This document shows, one piece after another, positions 27,024 to 39,889 of a stretch of 64,000 bases of DNA; within the stretch, counting starts at the first letter, position 1, and the number at the start of each line of letters is the position of its first letter. Origin of the DNA: Caprimulgus europaeus. Taxonomy: Eukaryota > Chordata > Aves > Caprimulgiformes > Caprimulgidae. The position numbers and the translations under genes are program-made. The stretch covers positions 27,044,515 to 27,108,514 of the forward strand of contig OU015528.1 of NCBI GenBank assembly GCA_907165065.1. The letters run 5' to 3'. Below the pieces are notes generated by a model, which saw only the letters and a list, made by a program, of their open reading frames with translations, was not told where the DNA came from and ran no database searches.

Positions 27024-27195
27024 CTTTCTTCTCGCCGAGCCGCCGTTCTCCTCCCGGTGACGCCGGCGCCGTCAGCAGTTGGGTTCCCCTCCCCGCCCCC
27101 CCAAAGGGGAAGTGACGCAGCAGGAACGCCTGACGGGAAGCACACGCGCGGGGCGGGTCGTGGGCGCCGCTGCCAGGGAGCGACGGGGGTCGGTG

Positions 27196-27424
27196 GTGAG
27201 GCCGAGTCGGGCGTCCCCCGACGCCGGCTGGGGGCGGGGGGGGGAGCGGGCGGCCCCGGTTGAGGTGGGCCTGGCTGGGCACCGGGAACCGGCTGGCGCA
27301 GCCGTGGTGGGGCGGCTGGAGTCGGGCAGGACGCGAAGCAGCCGCGATGTCGGGGCTGAGGCGTTCCCGTCTTGCCGCGACCCCGGCGAACCGCATCGCT
27401 AACGGCGCCGTTTGTGCTCCTTAG
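27196..27424 (+). other. Probable IRAK4 5' untranslated intron
   Basis: The sequence tgtgctccttag ends at 27,424, nine bases before the IRAK4 ATG, and is a good acceptor. A plausible donor g|gtgagg lies at 27,195/27,196, giving a 229-bp intron and a non-coding first exon upstream. A dense G-run at 27,230-27,253 lies just inside it. The acceptor is more certain than the donor. Confidence 0.5.
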
Positions 27425-27433
27425 GCGCTGAAG

Positions 27434-30400
27434 ATGAGCAAGCCTGTAACGACTTCAACGTACGTCCGCTGCATGAGCTACGGGCTCATGAGGCGTCTGG
27501 CAGATTTCATCGATCCGCAGGAAGGGTGGAAGAAGTTGGCAGTTGACATAACCAACCCGTCTGGTGAAAGCAGATACAACCAAATGCACATCAGGTCCTA
27601 CACAGCAGTCGTGTAACGTGGCCTTGTTTGTTAACTCTTTAACAGAAATACTCGCCCGTCCCGTACCATTGCCCATCCCATTACTGTAACTGGTTGTAGT
27701 TTGAGTGCCAGTAGGTGCTTAAATCTTACAGTACCGTTTCCTTAGGGAACTTAAGGTAATTACTCCAAATTGTTCTGTAGTTCTGTTTTCAGACAAGCTA
27801 TAGCCAAAGAAAATTGTCTGAGGAAATTGGCATTAATTAAAACCACAGACACAGGTATTTTTAGCATTACAGCATTGGCAGTGTAACTTTTTGTACCCTA
27901 GAGACTAGTAAACATTGACTTCTTTGTCCATCTTTGCTCAAGAACAGCACAGGAGACAACCAGACTGTAATTCCTAATTCGCTGTTCTCAAAAAAAAAAA
28001 TCCAACAAATGTGGGGAGCCCAAGACCTAAAACTGACAAGTTTATTTGAGAAGTAATGTCAACAGTATTTTATGAACACCTTGTTGCTTGAAGGGCTTGT
28101 TGAATCCTTAAGGGATTTTAAATACCCTGCATATCATCTTGGGTTTCCAGTAATGTTAGTTAGCATTAAATCTTCCTTTTTCTTTCTATAATAATAAATC
28201 AGTCAGAATAATGGATCTCAATTTTTGCTGTCTCAAAATATTAAAATTGAAGTGTGAATTCCAAATGGATGGAAAACACTTATTTTTTTTTTCCATTTGA
28301 TCTGGCTCTGGTTTGCCCTCTGTTGCTGACATTCTCTTCTCTGTCACTTGCATGTGCCAATATATTATGAGTGCTGGAAAAAAATGTTGATGCCATGTAT
28401 GTGTATTTTCCCCATAGTTTTTCCCATGTTTTGCCCCTGAATTTGCATTTCTTTGGGTTTTTTAGCTGTGTTTTCAGAAAATTCGCAAATAATTACACAG
28501 TGCAGTTTTAGTACATTCAGAATTTTTTTATTCTTTCCCTTTTTCATAGTTCTTGAGGTATTTTTTTTTAATGTTGCTCTTAATTTATCTTTTAAGGAGA
28601 TTTGAGTCATTTGTACAAATGGGAAAGAGCCCCACATGTGAATTACTTCATGACTGGGGAACGACAAACTGTACGGTTGGTGATCTTGTGGATCTGCTGA
28701 TTAGGAATCAGTTCCTAGCACCAGCAAGCCTTTTGCTTCCAGGTAACTAGCTCTTGTGCATTTTGTACTGTGTTCTCAGTTTTCAAAGATGCTAGAGAGA
28801 TTCACCATAACTTGAAAATTGGAAGGATTAGGGTCAAAAACCAAAAGTGGATCTGTTTTCCATTTTTCATTATTTATGATAAGACTTTAAATAAGTGTTT
28901 CAAGTTTAAATAAGAGTCCTGCAGTTTACACATAGTGGCAGAATATAACCGTCTCATGATGCTTAATGTGTCTCCTAATCTCAGTAAGTGCTGGCATTAA
29001 TGTTACTTGTTTCTTCTGATTTCAATGTAGTTAATGCTTTTTCTAAATTCCATTTTCAGAAGCTGTAAGGATGGAACAAGAAGTTACATTACCTCTTTCT
29101 TCACAGGAAACCTTGCCTATACATGAGAAACAACTGCCTGTACAGGAAAAAGAAGTGGCATCTGTAAAGCCTGTTTTAGCTCAGAGTACCGAGAAACAAC
29201 ATTCAGCTCCTTCCTACTTAAGTCAAGAAAGTAGCAGCTCACAGTCTGGTAACACAGGTAGGCACTTAGTTTGGCTGAATTAGGTACAATCTTTTTTGCT
29301 GATCTGTCCTTTACCCGTGTGAAATAAAACATAGCAATGCATTAGGGCAGTTACTATATTCCTATCATCGTGCATCTATAGGAAACAGCATCTTGCTTTT
29401 GCTCTTGTTCTGTGTGGCTGTGAATTCAGCCTGGGTAATAAAATGTTTGAATATGAGATGTACCTTGCCCATAAGGTGGCTACTGTGATGGAAAAATTGA
29501 CTGTTAATTAAATTGCAATTTATTTTGTGCTACACCTAATCCTGTTGCCCTTTTTCAGTAATGATTTTGTAGACTGTTTAGCATCTTGTGTTTTAAAGCT
29601 GGATTTTACATGTCAGTAACTACTAAGAATATTTGACAAAAGATGACTAAAGAAAGCATTCTAGGAAAGTATATAGCTGGTCTGTTCCTTCCTAAAGGGT
29701 CACTTTTGGGTTGCTGCCAGAAACACGGTGTGATCCAGGTATATTTTTACATCTTGACAGTGTGGCACTCTCTGTGATCTGCTGCACTTCTCATTTCTAT
29801 TACTTGTATTATGAGTATTAACAAAAAATAGAATCAAAAGGCTGCTACAGTGCTAGTTGTGAAGAAAATTACACATAGCTGATTAAATATTTATCTGCAT
29901 TTCATATTTTTTTTTCTGGTATCTTCATCACAAAGCTGGAAGTAGGGCTCCACTATGTCAGGATTTGCATGGCAGTGAGTTTTTGGTTTAACAGAACCGA
30001 AGCAGACAATCTATTCAGTACACTTGCTCCTAAGAGAAAACATGGTTGTGCTAAATAGCAAATATGTTTTTCAGATTTCCATAATTTTTGCTTTCATGAT
30101 TTGGAAAGTGTTACAAATAATTTTGATGCACGACCAGAATCAGCTGGAGGGAATAAGCTGGGAGAAGGTGGCTTTGGCGTTGTGTTCAAAGGCTACATCA
30201 ATGGCAGAGATGTGGCTGTCAAGAAGCTCATTGCTGTGAGTTGTCCTTGGTATTTCTCTTTTTAATGACTGTGTACTTTGTAGTATAGACTTGTTTATCT
30301 ATGGAAAGTGTTGAATGATACACTTAAAACAGTGTCACCATGTTAAACATTAGTTGAGAACCTGATCTTGTAGTCCCATGTGTGGTGTGAGTAGTCACAG

Positions 30401-33400
30401 TCACCAGAGATTAAGTCTTGCCCTTTGTGTAGTTCTCCTTTGAGTAGCTCAGGCAAGTTGTCTGGAAGAGCAGAGTGGTCCTCTAGTTCCCCTCCCTCCC
30501 CTGCACACAAGAAGTGGTAGGATGGCAGGGGTTCTAGGGAGGTTTCCCTTCTAGAATCAACTCACATGCTAAATAGCTATTGCCACAGAATTTTAGTCTT
30601 CATAACCAGTGGTTTGCATGAATAATTAATTTTGTAATGAGTAAGTACCATTAGTGGGTAACTGCAGTAAAATAAAATGGGTAAGTTGGTGACTATGCTG
30701 AAACTGAATCCATTTGTTCAATAATACTATGTTCTGAGGAATTAAAAATCAATGTGAGTTGAGTAAAGAAATACTGTCAACAGTTAAGTAGTTGTTACAT
30801 GTAACTAATATAAAGAAAGGCTTACAGTTCTGATTTTTTTAATGAACAACTGTGTATTTTAATATGGCCAGCAATATTAATGTCAAATACTTCCTTTTGT
30901 AGATGGTTGATGTTAGTCTTCAGGACTTGAAAAAGCAATTTGATCAAGAAATAAAAATGATGGCAGAGTGAGTACAGTGTTCTACGATGTCATTATGGCC
31001 TTTTATGGGAATTTAAGTTGGTAGATAACATTAGCTAGTGTGATCCCTTACTTTTGTCTTTCTACTGTAACTTAGGATTTTCATATTAAGTGGGAATGTT
31101 TCATACAGAACCTGACTGTATTTTGTTCCTTTTAAAGCACCACTGCAGAAACCTGGCTGTGTACAGTAGGGCTGGAGCAAGTAATTTTGTATTGTAAAAT
31201 CTGCCTTGTATTTTCCTCAACTGTTGGGAGTCTTTCAGAGCATATCTGAGTAGATTGTTTTATTTTTTTGCCCCAGGTGTCAGCATGAGAATCTAGTACA
31301 GTTGCTTGGTTTCTCAAGTGATGGTGCTCAGCCGTGTCTGGTGTATGAATACATGCCCAACGGTTCATTGCTTGACAGACTGGCTTGTCTGGTAAGTAAA
31401 ATCTTTTCTGGCTTACAGTTGTCTGTCTTTGTTAAAGTAGAGATATTTATGATCTTTGAAACAGTACTGAACTCTAATGGCCAAATGATGTTTTTCTACT
31501 TACTTCTGTGTTCTAGAAGACAAATACGATAACAAGTATTCCAGTAACACTCTATACAAGCGTCTTAGACACTTTTAAAGTCAAAGCAGGCTGACAATAC
31601 AGTCTCATGGACCAGTACCTGAAGTGCCTCAGGAGCTTGGATTTGCTGTGCCTGCAGAGCAGAGGGTGCTGCAGTATTGTTCCTTGTTCTGCCACTGGCA
31701 CGTTCTCTGCTAGTTCTTGAGATTCTGCATTGTGAAATTGCCCTTTGCTCATGGCCCTTGTGATAGGGGCTATAACACAATGTTCGTAATCTGCATATCT
31801 CTTTCTGAAGTGCCTAAACAAATAGGGAACACATTTTTCTAATTAGTATTTTGTGTAAATGCAATGCTTTCTTCTTATATAATCAAATGGCTTATCTTCT
31901 AGCCTTGGGTTTTAATAAGTTGCTTTGTTTTTGGTGAGGCAACTCTGTGTATGAAGGACAGTCACTAGAGTAATACCAATATTAAGCCAGACTTAACCAA
32001 GTAGATGAGTGTCCATCTTAGTTTGTTGAAGGAGTTCAAAAGTCTGCTTTATACTAAGCAAATGCAGCTTCTGAGGTTGTGAGCTGGTGAACATTTTAGA
32101 CTTGTGCTACTTCAACACCCCATTTCCCTAGAAAATCTGAAAAATGTTGTTTTGCTTTTTTCTGCACTGATCTTCCTGTTGTACTGGGTCAAGCATTTAG
32201 GAGTTGGAGAAAGAGCTGTGTTAGGGAACTGACCAGGCTAAAAAAAACACTTGATGAAAAAAATCTTCAGTTTTTACCTGGAGACATTTCCTCTGCACAA
32301 ATACTTCTGCCCCAACAGGAGAGAATGAGTGTTAGGATGAGAATGAGTAGCAGTGGTTGGGGAAAGGACTGGGTATGTTTGGTAGCAGTGCTGTCTCAGG
32401 ATGGTTTGGTTGGTTTGCTTGCACACTTACACATGTGTCTTTTTAATTTTTTTTTTTTTTTTTTTTACTGAATCAACGCAGAAGAGAGACTAAGTTTTAT
32501 TTCGGGCATTGCAAGTTTATTTGTAGAAATGAGCAGTGCTTGACAAGGATGTATATGAAAATGTTAATCCATGTAATGTGGCTGTTATCTTCAAGTGAGC
32601 TTAAGATATTGGTGGTAATTGAAAGCTAAAGTAGAAATAACTGAGGCCGTTACAAGGAAGAAACAAACTTATGATATAAATCATAAAGAATCTAAATCAG
32701 AATCTATAAATCAGGAAGAATCTTCTTATAAAGTTGAGTAAGTGGGGAATGTGCATACTGAATGTGTGTTCTTGTTGATAACTTAATTTTGTGGCTTCCC
32801 TGGATGTGTATGAGGCTCGAACTCTTGCTCATGTCATCATCTTGTCTGGGCTTTGAGGGCAGGTGAGGGAGGTGGTAGATTAGGTTGATCTAATCTTCCC
32901 TTGGCTACTAACAGGATTAAGAAGTGGTTTTGAAAGGTAGGTGTCCTCACTTCTAAGGTCTAGTTAGTAACACGAATCAAGTTCTTAACGTGACTCTGGA
33001 GAAGTGGTGTATCCGAGAACACTGGAAAAGTGATTTCTCATTGTAGAAGCTGTTGATTCCTTTGAATGATTTGCTTTGGATTAGAAGGCTCTGGCATTGG
33101 TGTCGATATGAAGTGAAAGATGGGGTAGATACGGGTAGTTCTTTGCAGTGCAGCCGGCCTTGTAGGGTCAGAGTGGAATGTTATCAAGAACACTTTTTGC
33201 ACCTTGATCTAAGGCAGAATGCAGGAGAAAGAACTGAATGTGACAAGTGCATGTGTTTCTGCCCAAGTAAATTAAGAAATGTATGCTAGTAGTCTTTTTA
33301 ATGATTTACTTGAAAACCAGAAAACATAGCAAGAAGTAGGTTTTGGATTGTGTTATTTTTGTATGTTTTCTTTTGTTTTATATGAGCATGTATTAGATTT

Positions 33401-36400
33401 TTACCTTTCTACTTGCCTTTCTCCCTTCTTACTCAAGGATGGCACTCCACCAATTTCTTGGAATAAAAGATGTAAAATTGTTCAAGGTACAGCAAATGGC
33501 ATCAACTTTTTGCATGAAAATAATCATATTCATAGAGATATTAAAAGGTAAAAGCTGCTGACTTGCTGGCTGCATTTTCCCTTTTTCCTTTTTTTTTTCT
33601 TTTTTCCCTTTTTTTTCTTTTTCTTCTTCGCCCAGTCAAAAGTCACTTTTTAGAGAGAACAAACTGCAAGAAGCATTGCTTCAGTCAAGAGCACAATCTT
33701 TTGTGCAAGTGACATCCATCACCATAATCTTGTCTGTGCCACAGGGACATGATCAGTACAGGCTTATAAAGATAATAATGAGGCTATTGTAATGTGTTAC
33801 TATCAAATAGTTATTTGAGTGCTGTGAGGACACCCAGAAGTTCTGTTCTTTCACAACCGCTGCTAATGAAAAAGCTGTTGTTAGGGAACATAATGACTTT
33901 TGAAATGGGGAATTCCTCAGATGAAAGCCCACCTTTTTTTTTTTCTTTTTCCCAGAACATTTCTTCAGAATGTCTCCTTTGATTTACTACTATTTACTAT
34001 GAAGACAGTAGAAGTGTTTCAGTCAGGTTTTTGAAGTTCAGGGTTCTTCAAGGATAATGTTCACTTGTTTCTTATACCAGAAATTTTTCTGGGGATATCG
34101 GAGCTCAGAAAAGGTGGAGGTTTTGCTACAGGGGTTTTTTTGCTGCCTTTTTGTTCCTCTTTCCTTGCTCCAGTTTGTGTTGTTTTGTTGGGGTTTTTTT
34201 TTATATACCAAAGCAGTCTAAACCTTTGAAGAAAAGCCCCAGATGCTTTACTCTTTCTGTGGGTTAAGAAGGAGCAACTGACTGACTGGGTGTCATAGAT
34301 GATTGTTCCAATAGCTTTCTGGCTTTTGACAACTTTGCTAAATGCAGGCCACTTTGGTTTTGTGACCTTCCAGCTTGTGAGGAACAAGTTTTTGCTTCAG
34401 CTGCCTCGTAAAATGTGCTTGCTGCTTTGACAACTTATGTTTCTTCTTTCTTCTTCCCTGCCTAAGCCTCTGGACAAGTGCAATGACTGGAAGGGACGCA
34501 TTTTTTACCTTATGCTACTCTAGCCTTCTAACTGCTGTGAGTTGATCATGTTACAGGATTGGGTTTTGTTTTGGTTTTTCTTTTGCTTGGATTCCATTTT
34601 GCAGTGTCTTCCACTTGCAGTGTGAATAGTTCAATAAATTTGTTTGGTGTTATTGATAGTGCTGCCACTCTCAGGTAAAACTTAGATGAAGAGACACATA
34701 AGGTTTACTTCAGTTTTCATTTTGCTATGACATGTGGAGACAATTAGTAACCACACAGGCACTAGAACAGCTTCCCTGTGGCCTAGAGGGGACATGATTG
34801 AATGGATGTTCTCAGTGTTGTCCATAGCTTTTTGCCTCAGTTATGCCCAGGAAGTAGTTGGGCATTTGAAGCTTCTATTGAAGCTTCACAGTTGCAGTAA
34901 AACCTGCTTCTGTTGTGATCTTTGTGGTGTATCAAAAAAGTGACCACTCTTTGGGCTTGACTCAAGTTGCTAAGAAGCTCAGATTTATTAAGTTGTGATT
35001 ATGTTCTTACTTCTTTTAGAAGTTGAGCTTTAAATATGAAACCAGTTGGTGGATGGCACCTTGGCTGCTCTTTGGCCTTCTGCAGCAGTTTTATATTTAA
35101 CAGTATTTACAGCAGTTCTAATACCAAGTGATCTGTTGTAACTCACAGCTGTGTTAATTTTGTTGAGAAAGTTTGGTGAACAAGAAGGGGAAGTTAGAAA
35201 TAGATGTTTCTAGTAAGTGTTACATGTTTTATCTGGCTCTGTGGTTTTCTTGTGGTTCCATTACGAGGGTCAGAAAATGAGGATTACAGAGACATTAAAT
35301 CAAGTAATTTTAAAATGGTTCCAGGTGCTACAGGTTTAAAAATCAGTATAAGATTTATGCTGTAATTCATCCCACTGAGTATTTTACGGAAGCATTAAGG
35401 TCTTTTAGATGAACTTCATTCTTCAGGCATTTTTTAAGGGAAATAAAAGCTGGAGATCAAGTGGAAACACAGCACGTATGTTATTCCAGCATCAGTAAGT
35501 TTTCTGTTTTTCTTCCAAGAGAAGAGTGTTAGTATTCACTTGGCATGTGAATTTGTAATGGTTGACATAGTGATAGATAATAGGTATAAAAACCTGCTTT
35601 TATAAAAAGAGTTCTGATTGGAGATTTAGACAGTTAAGAATTGTACTGTGATCCAGTACCAGTTGATCAGAGCCAAATATTCTCTGTTATCCTTCTTAAG
35701 GAAAGAGTAGTCAGATCCAAAGCATGGATTTGACTTAATCGGTCTCTTATAAGATTTTTTTTTTTTTATTTATAGGATGTGGGGGTAGAGGGAGTGTCTG
35801 CCTTTTTCCTAATTTTTTTTTAAATGCATGTATGCGTGCACACACAAGAAAAAAAAAAAAGGATGAATACTGGCAGCCAGTTCTTGATTTCTTTAGAGTA
35901 ACTAATTTTGAAATTGAGCAATTTCCCACAAAATTAACTTTTCCAGAAACAGACAAAATACCAGTTTGCATTTAGTTACTAAAGAGTTATTAGTCTGTTA
36001 TAAAACCTAATTAATGTACTGGTTGGGAAAATTCTCTATTATTTTTTTTTTCTTCTGCTCTCCCCCAGTGCAAATATCTTATTAACTGATACATATATGC
36101 CCAAAATTTCTGACTTTGGACTTGCAAGAGCATCTGTAACATTTACACAAACAATCATGACTGAAAGAATTGTTGGAACAGCAGCCTATATGGCACCTGA
36201 AGCTCTGCGAGGAGAGATAACACCTAAATCTGATATCTTCAGTTTTGGAGTAGTAAGTAGAATGTGGGAAGTGGTATATTACTTTTTTTGCAAATTATAA
36301 AAGTGTACAAAATAAAGACTAACTGAAATTAAATAATCCACTCTTGATTTATCATTTCTCCTTTTCCCAGTAGATATGTTCTTAAGATAGTGCTTTGAAA

Positions 36401-39287
36401 CGTTGCTTTAAAATCATTTGAATACGTTGATTAAAACATAGAATTTGCTAATGATTACAATAATTCTGTTAAAATGTGAATTTGCATGTGAAAGACCAGA
36501 GTAAAATAAGGTTCCAAGTTCTAGCTAAATGTAATTTGAAGTAATGTGGAACATTTTTTCTTTTTGCATAGTATTGCACAAAAACGTAACTCAGGCTGGG
36601 GAAAAAAAATTTTAAAGAAAATGTTCCAAAATTAAGTGTGCTTTACTGTTTTTAATCAACAAAAGTGTGCCGTCCATGTGGGATTTGCCTTAAAGCTGAG
36701 TACAGAAAAGATGTGAGCATTATTTGGGAGTATAATGAATCCATTCTTAATAGATCTAAGATTGTAATTGCTATTGACCACTTCCTTCATGGCATTTAGT
36801 TTCATGGAGAAGTAGGCCAGGTACTGTGTCTGAATACTTTGGAAATCCTTCCATCTTGCTTTGAATCTATACAGTGTAGGGTGAGAAGTGTGTTGAAATT
36901 CATAAACCACACTGCTAATAACAGTTAATGAAAATAAAGGTAGGAACAACAGCAACATCAGTTGTGTAGAGAGCTATCTTTGGGCAAACACAGACCCTGT
37001 GAGCATGTGTTTTGAAAGACTGGCGGTCATGCTTCTCTTCGCAAATGGTGTGTGTTTTAAGGATTATTCAATGCTTCATTTTCTCTTCTGATTTCCACCC
37101 CTAGGTCATACTAGAAATAATAACGGGTCTTCCTCCAGTAGATGAAAACCGGGAGCCACAGTTACTGGTATGTTTTTTTTCTCCTCTGTTCCTCCTGCTC
37201 CAGGATCACTTCATATGAAGTCATAGTTAACAAGTTCTGAGACCACCAAATTAGTCATCAAAATATCTAGTTATGAAAACAGCTCTTGTGTCAATGTTGT
37301 TTTAGAAGTGAGGCTGAAACTTTTATCTCTTGGCTGGTAGAAGATTGTTGAGTCCCCAGGGTCATCTCTTTCTGATCTGACACTGTAATTCTCTTTGTTT
37401 TGGTATGGCTTCCAATTGTGATGCCATTGCGCTTTATCAGCATACTCCTGTTGTACCCAGATACCCTGATAGTTCCTTATTCACCAGAACACTTTAAACA
37501 ATTAATCTCAATTTTTTTCTTTATGGTTCTTTATACTTCTTACCATTCCTGTATCAATTTTAATCTTCTTCAACTTTACTAGTAATTTGCAAATACCTTG
37601 TGTTTTTAACCTTAGGGAAGTTTGGAATGTAAGGACTTTTTGCAGGGTGAGGCATGGGTTGAATTTTTTCTTTTTACTATTCAGTGAGTAATTCAGTCTA
37701 CTAATTGGGAATCTAATGTGTCAGAGTTCAGTCTCTTGAATTAAAAATTTTACAAGGCTGTTCTTTAGCCTTTCATTTAGCTTAAAATTAAATTCTGAAC
37801 TACTTAATACAAGGTTTTCCTATAATATTTTTTACATGAAGACCTACTTATTTACTAAGTGTGAAATAGCATTGAGGTTTAGATTGGTTTTGTTCCATGC
37901 TGCTTGATAGCAGATCACTTTCTTCACAGCTTCAGGAATACCTATGTACTATTAATAATTTCCCCCCTGCCCTGCCTCCCTAAGCTGTATCTCCTGGAGT
38001 GTCATACTACTTATCCTACTGAGCTCTGTAAAGACCTTGGAGAAAGTCCCTGTCCATTTGAATCTTCTGGGTTTGTTTTTTTTTGTTTGATTGGTTTTTT
38101 TCTGGTTTTATTGGGGTTTTTTGTTTTGTTTTTTTAAAGCAGCCTTTTTCAGAGATAAGATCTAAAAAGGAATATAAAGTGTAATTTGACTAATGTAGTT
38201 TATCTTTGCCATGTACTCCTGGAGCATAAAGAGATGGTCAGTGCAAGAAAAGGTGGCATCCTTAGCTTTGAAAATTTTGGGGTAGTTGAATGTTAGTCAG
38301 CAATTTCAGACTGACCCATAGAGAAAGGCAGAACACCTGCCTCTACTCACTGACTTTTTATTTCTCACTTCATTTACCATGCTGACTTGTCTGAGTTACT
38401 CCTCAAACGGTATTTGTGATCACTTCAAGTGCATTGGAGCTGGAGGGCTTTGGACTAAACCAATCAGCTTTAAAAAATTATTTCAGACGAGAAGTTTCCT
38501 GTAGAATAGATATATCAGCCACCAAAACTGGTGACAGGAGGCATTAGTTTACAGAAAGAGGCTTTATAAAGTTGACAAAAAAGGAAATCATTCACACTTA
38601 AGCTTGCATATTTGTGGGTTATTAAGTAAACTTAAATACTTTATGTTCATCACGCTTCTTGTCTTAAAAAAGAGACAACCCTAAGAAACTGAGCTTTGAA
38701 CTTGGAGAAAGTTAAAGCTCTATGATGCAGCTTAAAGAAAATTGCTTTATGATTTTGTGTTAACTCAATTAGAAATAATTTATAATAAAAATATATAGTC
38801 CATGTATAGTCTCATAGGCTGTTTCCACAGATATTGATGAATAATTATGCTGCTGAAGCATTGTCATAACTCTTCAGAAAAATGGTGAGAAAAGAAATGA
38901 ACACTCAAAAGCAAGTTTTCAAAGTGCTACTGTAGAATGCATAATGTTCAGATGTCTACAGTGTTATCTGCTCATTGGTTCGAACTCTCTTGTAGTTAAG
39001 TATCAAAGATGAAATTGAGGATGAGGAAGCAACTATTGAGGATTATGTTGATGGAAAGATGAGTGACTGGGATGCACCTTCGGTTCATAAAATGTATTCA
39101 ATTGCTGATCAGTGTCTGAAGGAGAAAAAAAACAGAAGGCCAGACATTAAGATGGTATGTAGTCGTTCAGATAAAAGGCTTATTTTCTTTTTGTGAGTGC
39201 GTTTGTGTCTCCTTACAGTATCAGTTATTTATATTTCGGTCTGTTCTCTTGCAGGTCCAACAGCATCTACAAGAGATAAAAAGTTGA
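27434..39287 (+). CDS. IRAK4: IRAK4, interleukin-1 receptor-associated kinase 4 (11 coding exons)
   Basis: Ser/Thr kinase recruited through its death domain to MyD88 in the cytoplasmic Myddosome, downstream of Toll-like and IL-1 receptors, where it activates IRAK1/2. Coding exons: 27434-27594, 28597-28742, 29060-29257, 30075-30235, 30903-30967, 31277-31391, 33438-33547, 36069-36252, 37105-37167, 38996-39154, 39255-39287. The total is 464 residues (human 460). The death domain fills about residues 1-105, with a Ser/Gln/Glu-rich linker to about 168. In the kinase domain: glycine loop GEGGFGVV (198-205), ATP-binding Lys218, helix-C Glu238, tyrosine gatekeeper Tyr267, HRD with Asp316, DFG with Asp334, APE 361-363. 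Activation-loop Thr347 and Thr350 match human Thr342 and Thr345, but human Ser346 is Glu351 here. All introns are GT-AG; the first coding donor (gtccta) is weak. Introns hold T-rich tracts and one possible retro-insertion. Confidence 0.97.
32447..32760 (-). mobile_element. Possible poly(A)-tailed retro-insertion in IRAK4 intron
   Basis: A run of 20 T (32,447-32,466) is followed on the plus strand by about 25 bases and then tttatt. Read on the minus strand this is AATAAA, a cleavage-length gap, then A20: the 3' end of a processed transcript. A second minus-strand AATAAA lies about 20 bases further up. I do not recognise the source transcript, see no open frame and no clear target-site duplication. 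The far boundary is arbitrary. It could simply be a chance T run. Confidence 0.3.
33575..33629 (+). repeat. Pyrimidine (T/C) tract just after IRAK4 exon 7
   Basis: A 55-bp stretch of almost pure T with scattered C, starting 28 bp after the donor of the exon carrying the HRD motif (exon end 33,547). Low-complexity; such tracts can bind PTB or TIA1 proteins and affect splicing, which is inference. Confidence 0.7.
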
Positions 39288-39848
39288 TATCTCTTCTGAT
39301 ACACAAATGTTTTTGAAAGGGAGTAGACACCAGTAGTATATATTTTATTAGTATTTAGTATGACATTATCAGCTTTTCTGCTTTCCAGAACTTTGTTCTG
39401 TTGGCTGTTTTTGTTAACTGAGCAGCCTTTTCACATATCCTTAGCCGTTGGGCCCTCAACATAAAACTTTCCTTGTATTAACAAATTGCAATTTCTAGGT
39501 ACATCTTCCCAACAGCTTTTTCAATGCATTTCCATATTAGAATCTATTTGATTCTGTTGATTTTGAAGTATCAAGTATGTCTGCTGCAAAGACATAGGGC
39601 AGTAACAAGGTAGAATGTTTTTTCTGCAAATCGCTTTCTTGATCAGATGTGCTAAACCTTCTCCTATTGAAGACAACATTCAACAGATACAAATGTCTTT
39701 GGGGGGGAAAAAAGACAGTAGCAGTACCCATTTAAAACAAATTTTATTTAGCATTTTAACTTGAGAGTTCAGATGAGTGTGAATGGACTGGTAGTGTTTG
39801 TGAATGTGACTATTTTTCAGAAAGTCTTCTCGGGATTAGTTTTAGTCA

Positions 39849-39854
39849 AATAAA
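39849..39854 (+). terminator. Probable IRAK4 poly(A) signal
   Basis: AATAAA about 560 bp after the stop codon, followed 20-35 bases later by a GU-rich ttgttttttggtgtc, the expected downstream element. A second AATAAA at 40,195-40,200 could give a longer form. Confidence 0.5.
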
Positions 39855-39889
39855 TGCTGCAAGACATATTCAAGATTGTTTTTTGGTGT

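Larger units (their letters stand above)
26200..27430. promoter_or_regulatory. CpG island, shared head-to-head promoter of PUS7L and IRAK4
   Basis: A sharp rise in G+C and CpG in an otherwise AT-rich window. It covers the first coding exon of PUS7L and the 5' untranslated part of IRAK4. The two ATG codons are 948 bp apart on opposite strands. GC boxes (gggggcgggg near 26,964 and ccccgccccc at 27,091-27,100), an ETS-type site and a gtgacgcag near 27,112 fit a TATA-less bidirectional promoter. Start sites are not determinable from sequence. Confidence 0.85.

Noticed and set aside
26454-27263. 269-codon and shorter frames in the PUS7L/IRAK4 CpG island
   Set aside because: GC-rich noise antisense to PUS7L exon 1 and across the promoter; no family similarity.
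30024-30239. 71-codon frame over IRAK4 exon 4
   Set aside because: Wrong frame; the real exon in the other frame carries the glycine-rich loop and catalytic lysine.
38977-38985. ggttcgaac, resembling a tRNA T-loop (B box)
   Set aside because: No A box, no acceptor stem or cloverleaf around it; it lies just before the acceptor of an IRAK4 exon.
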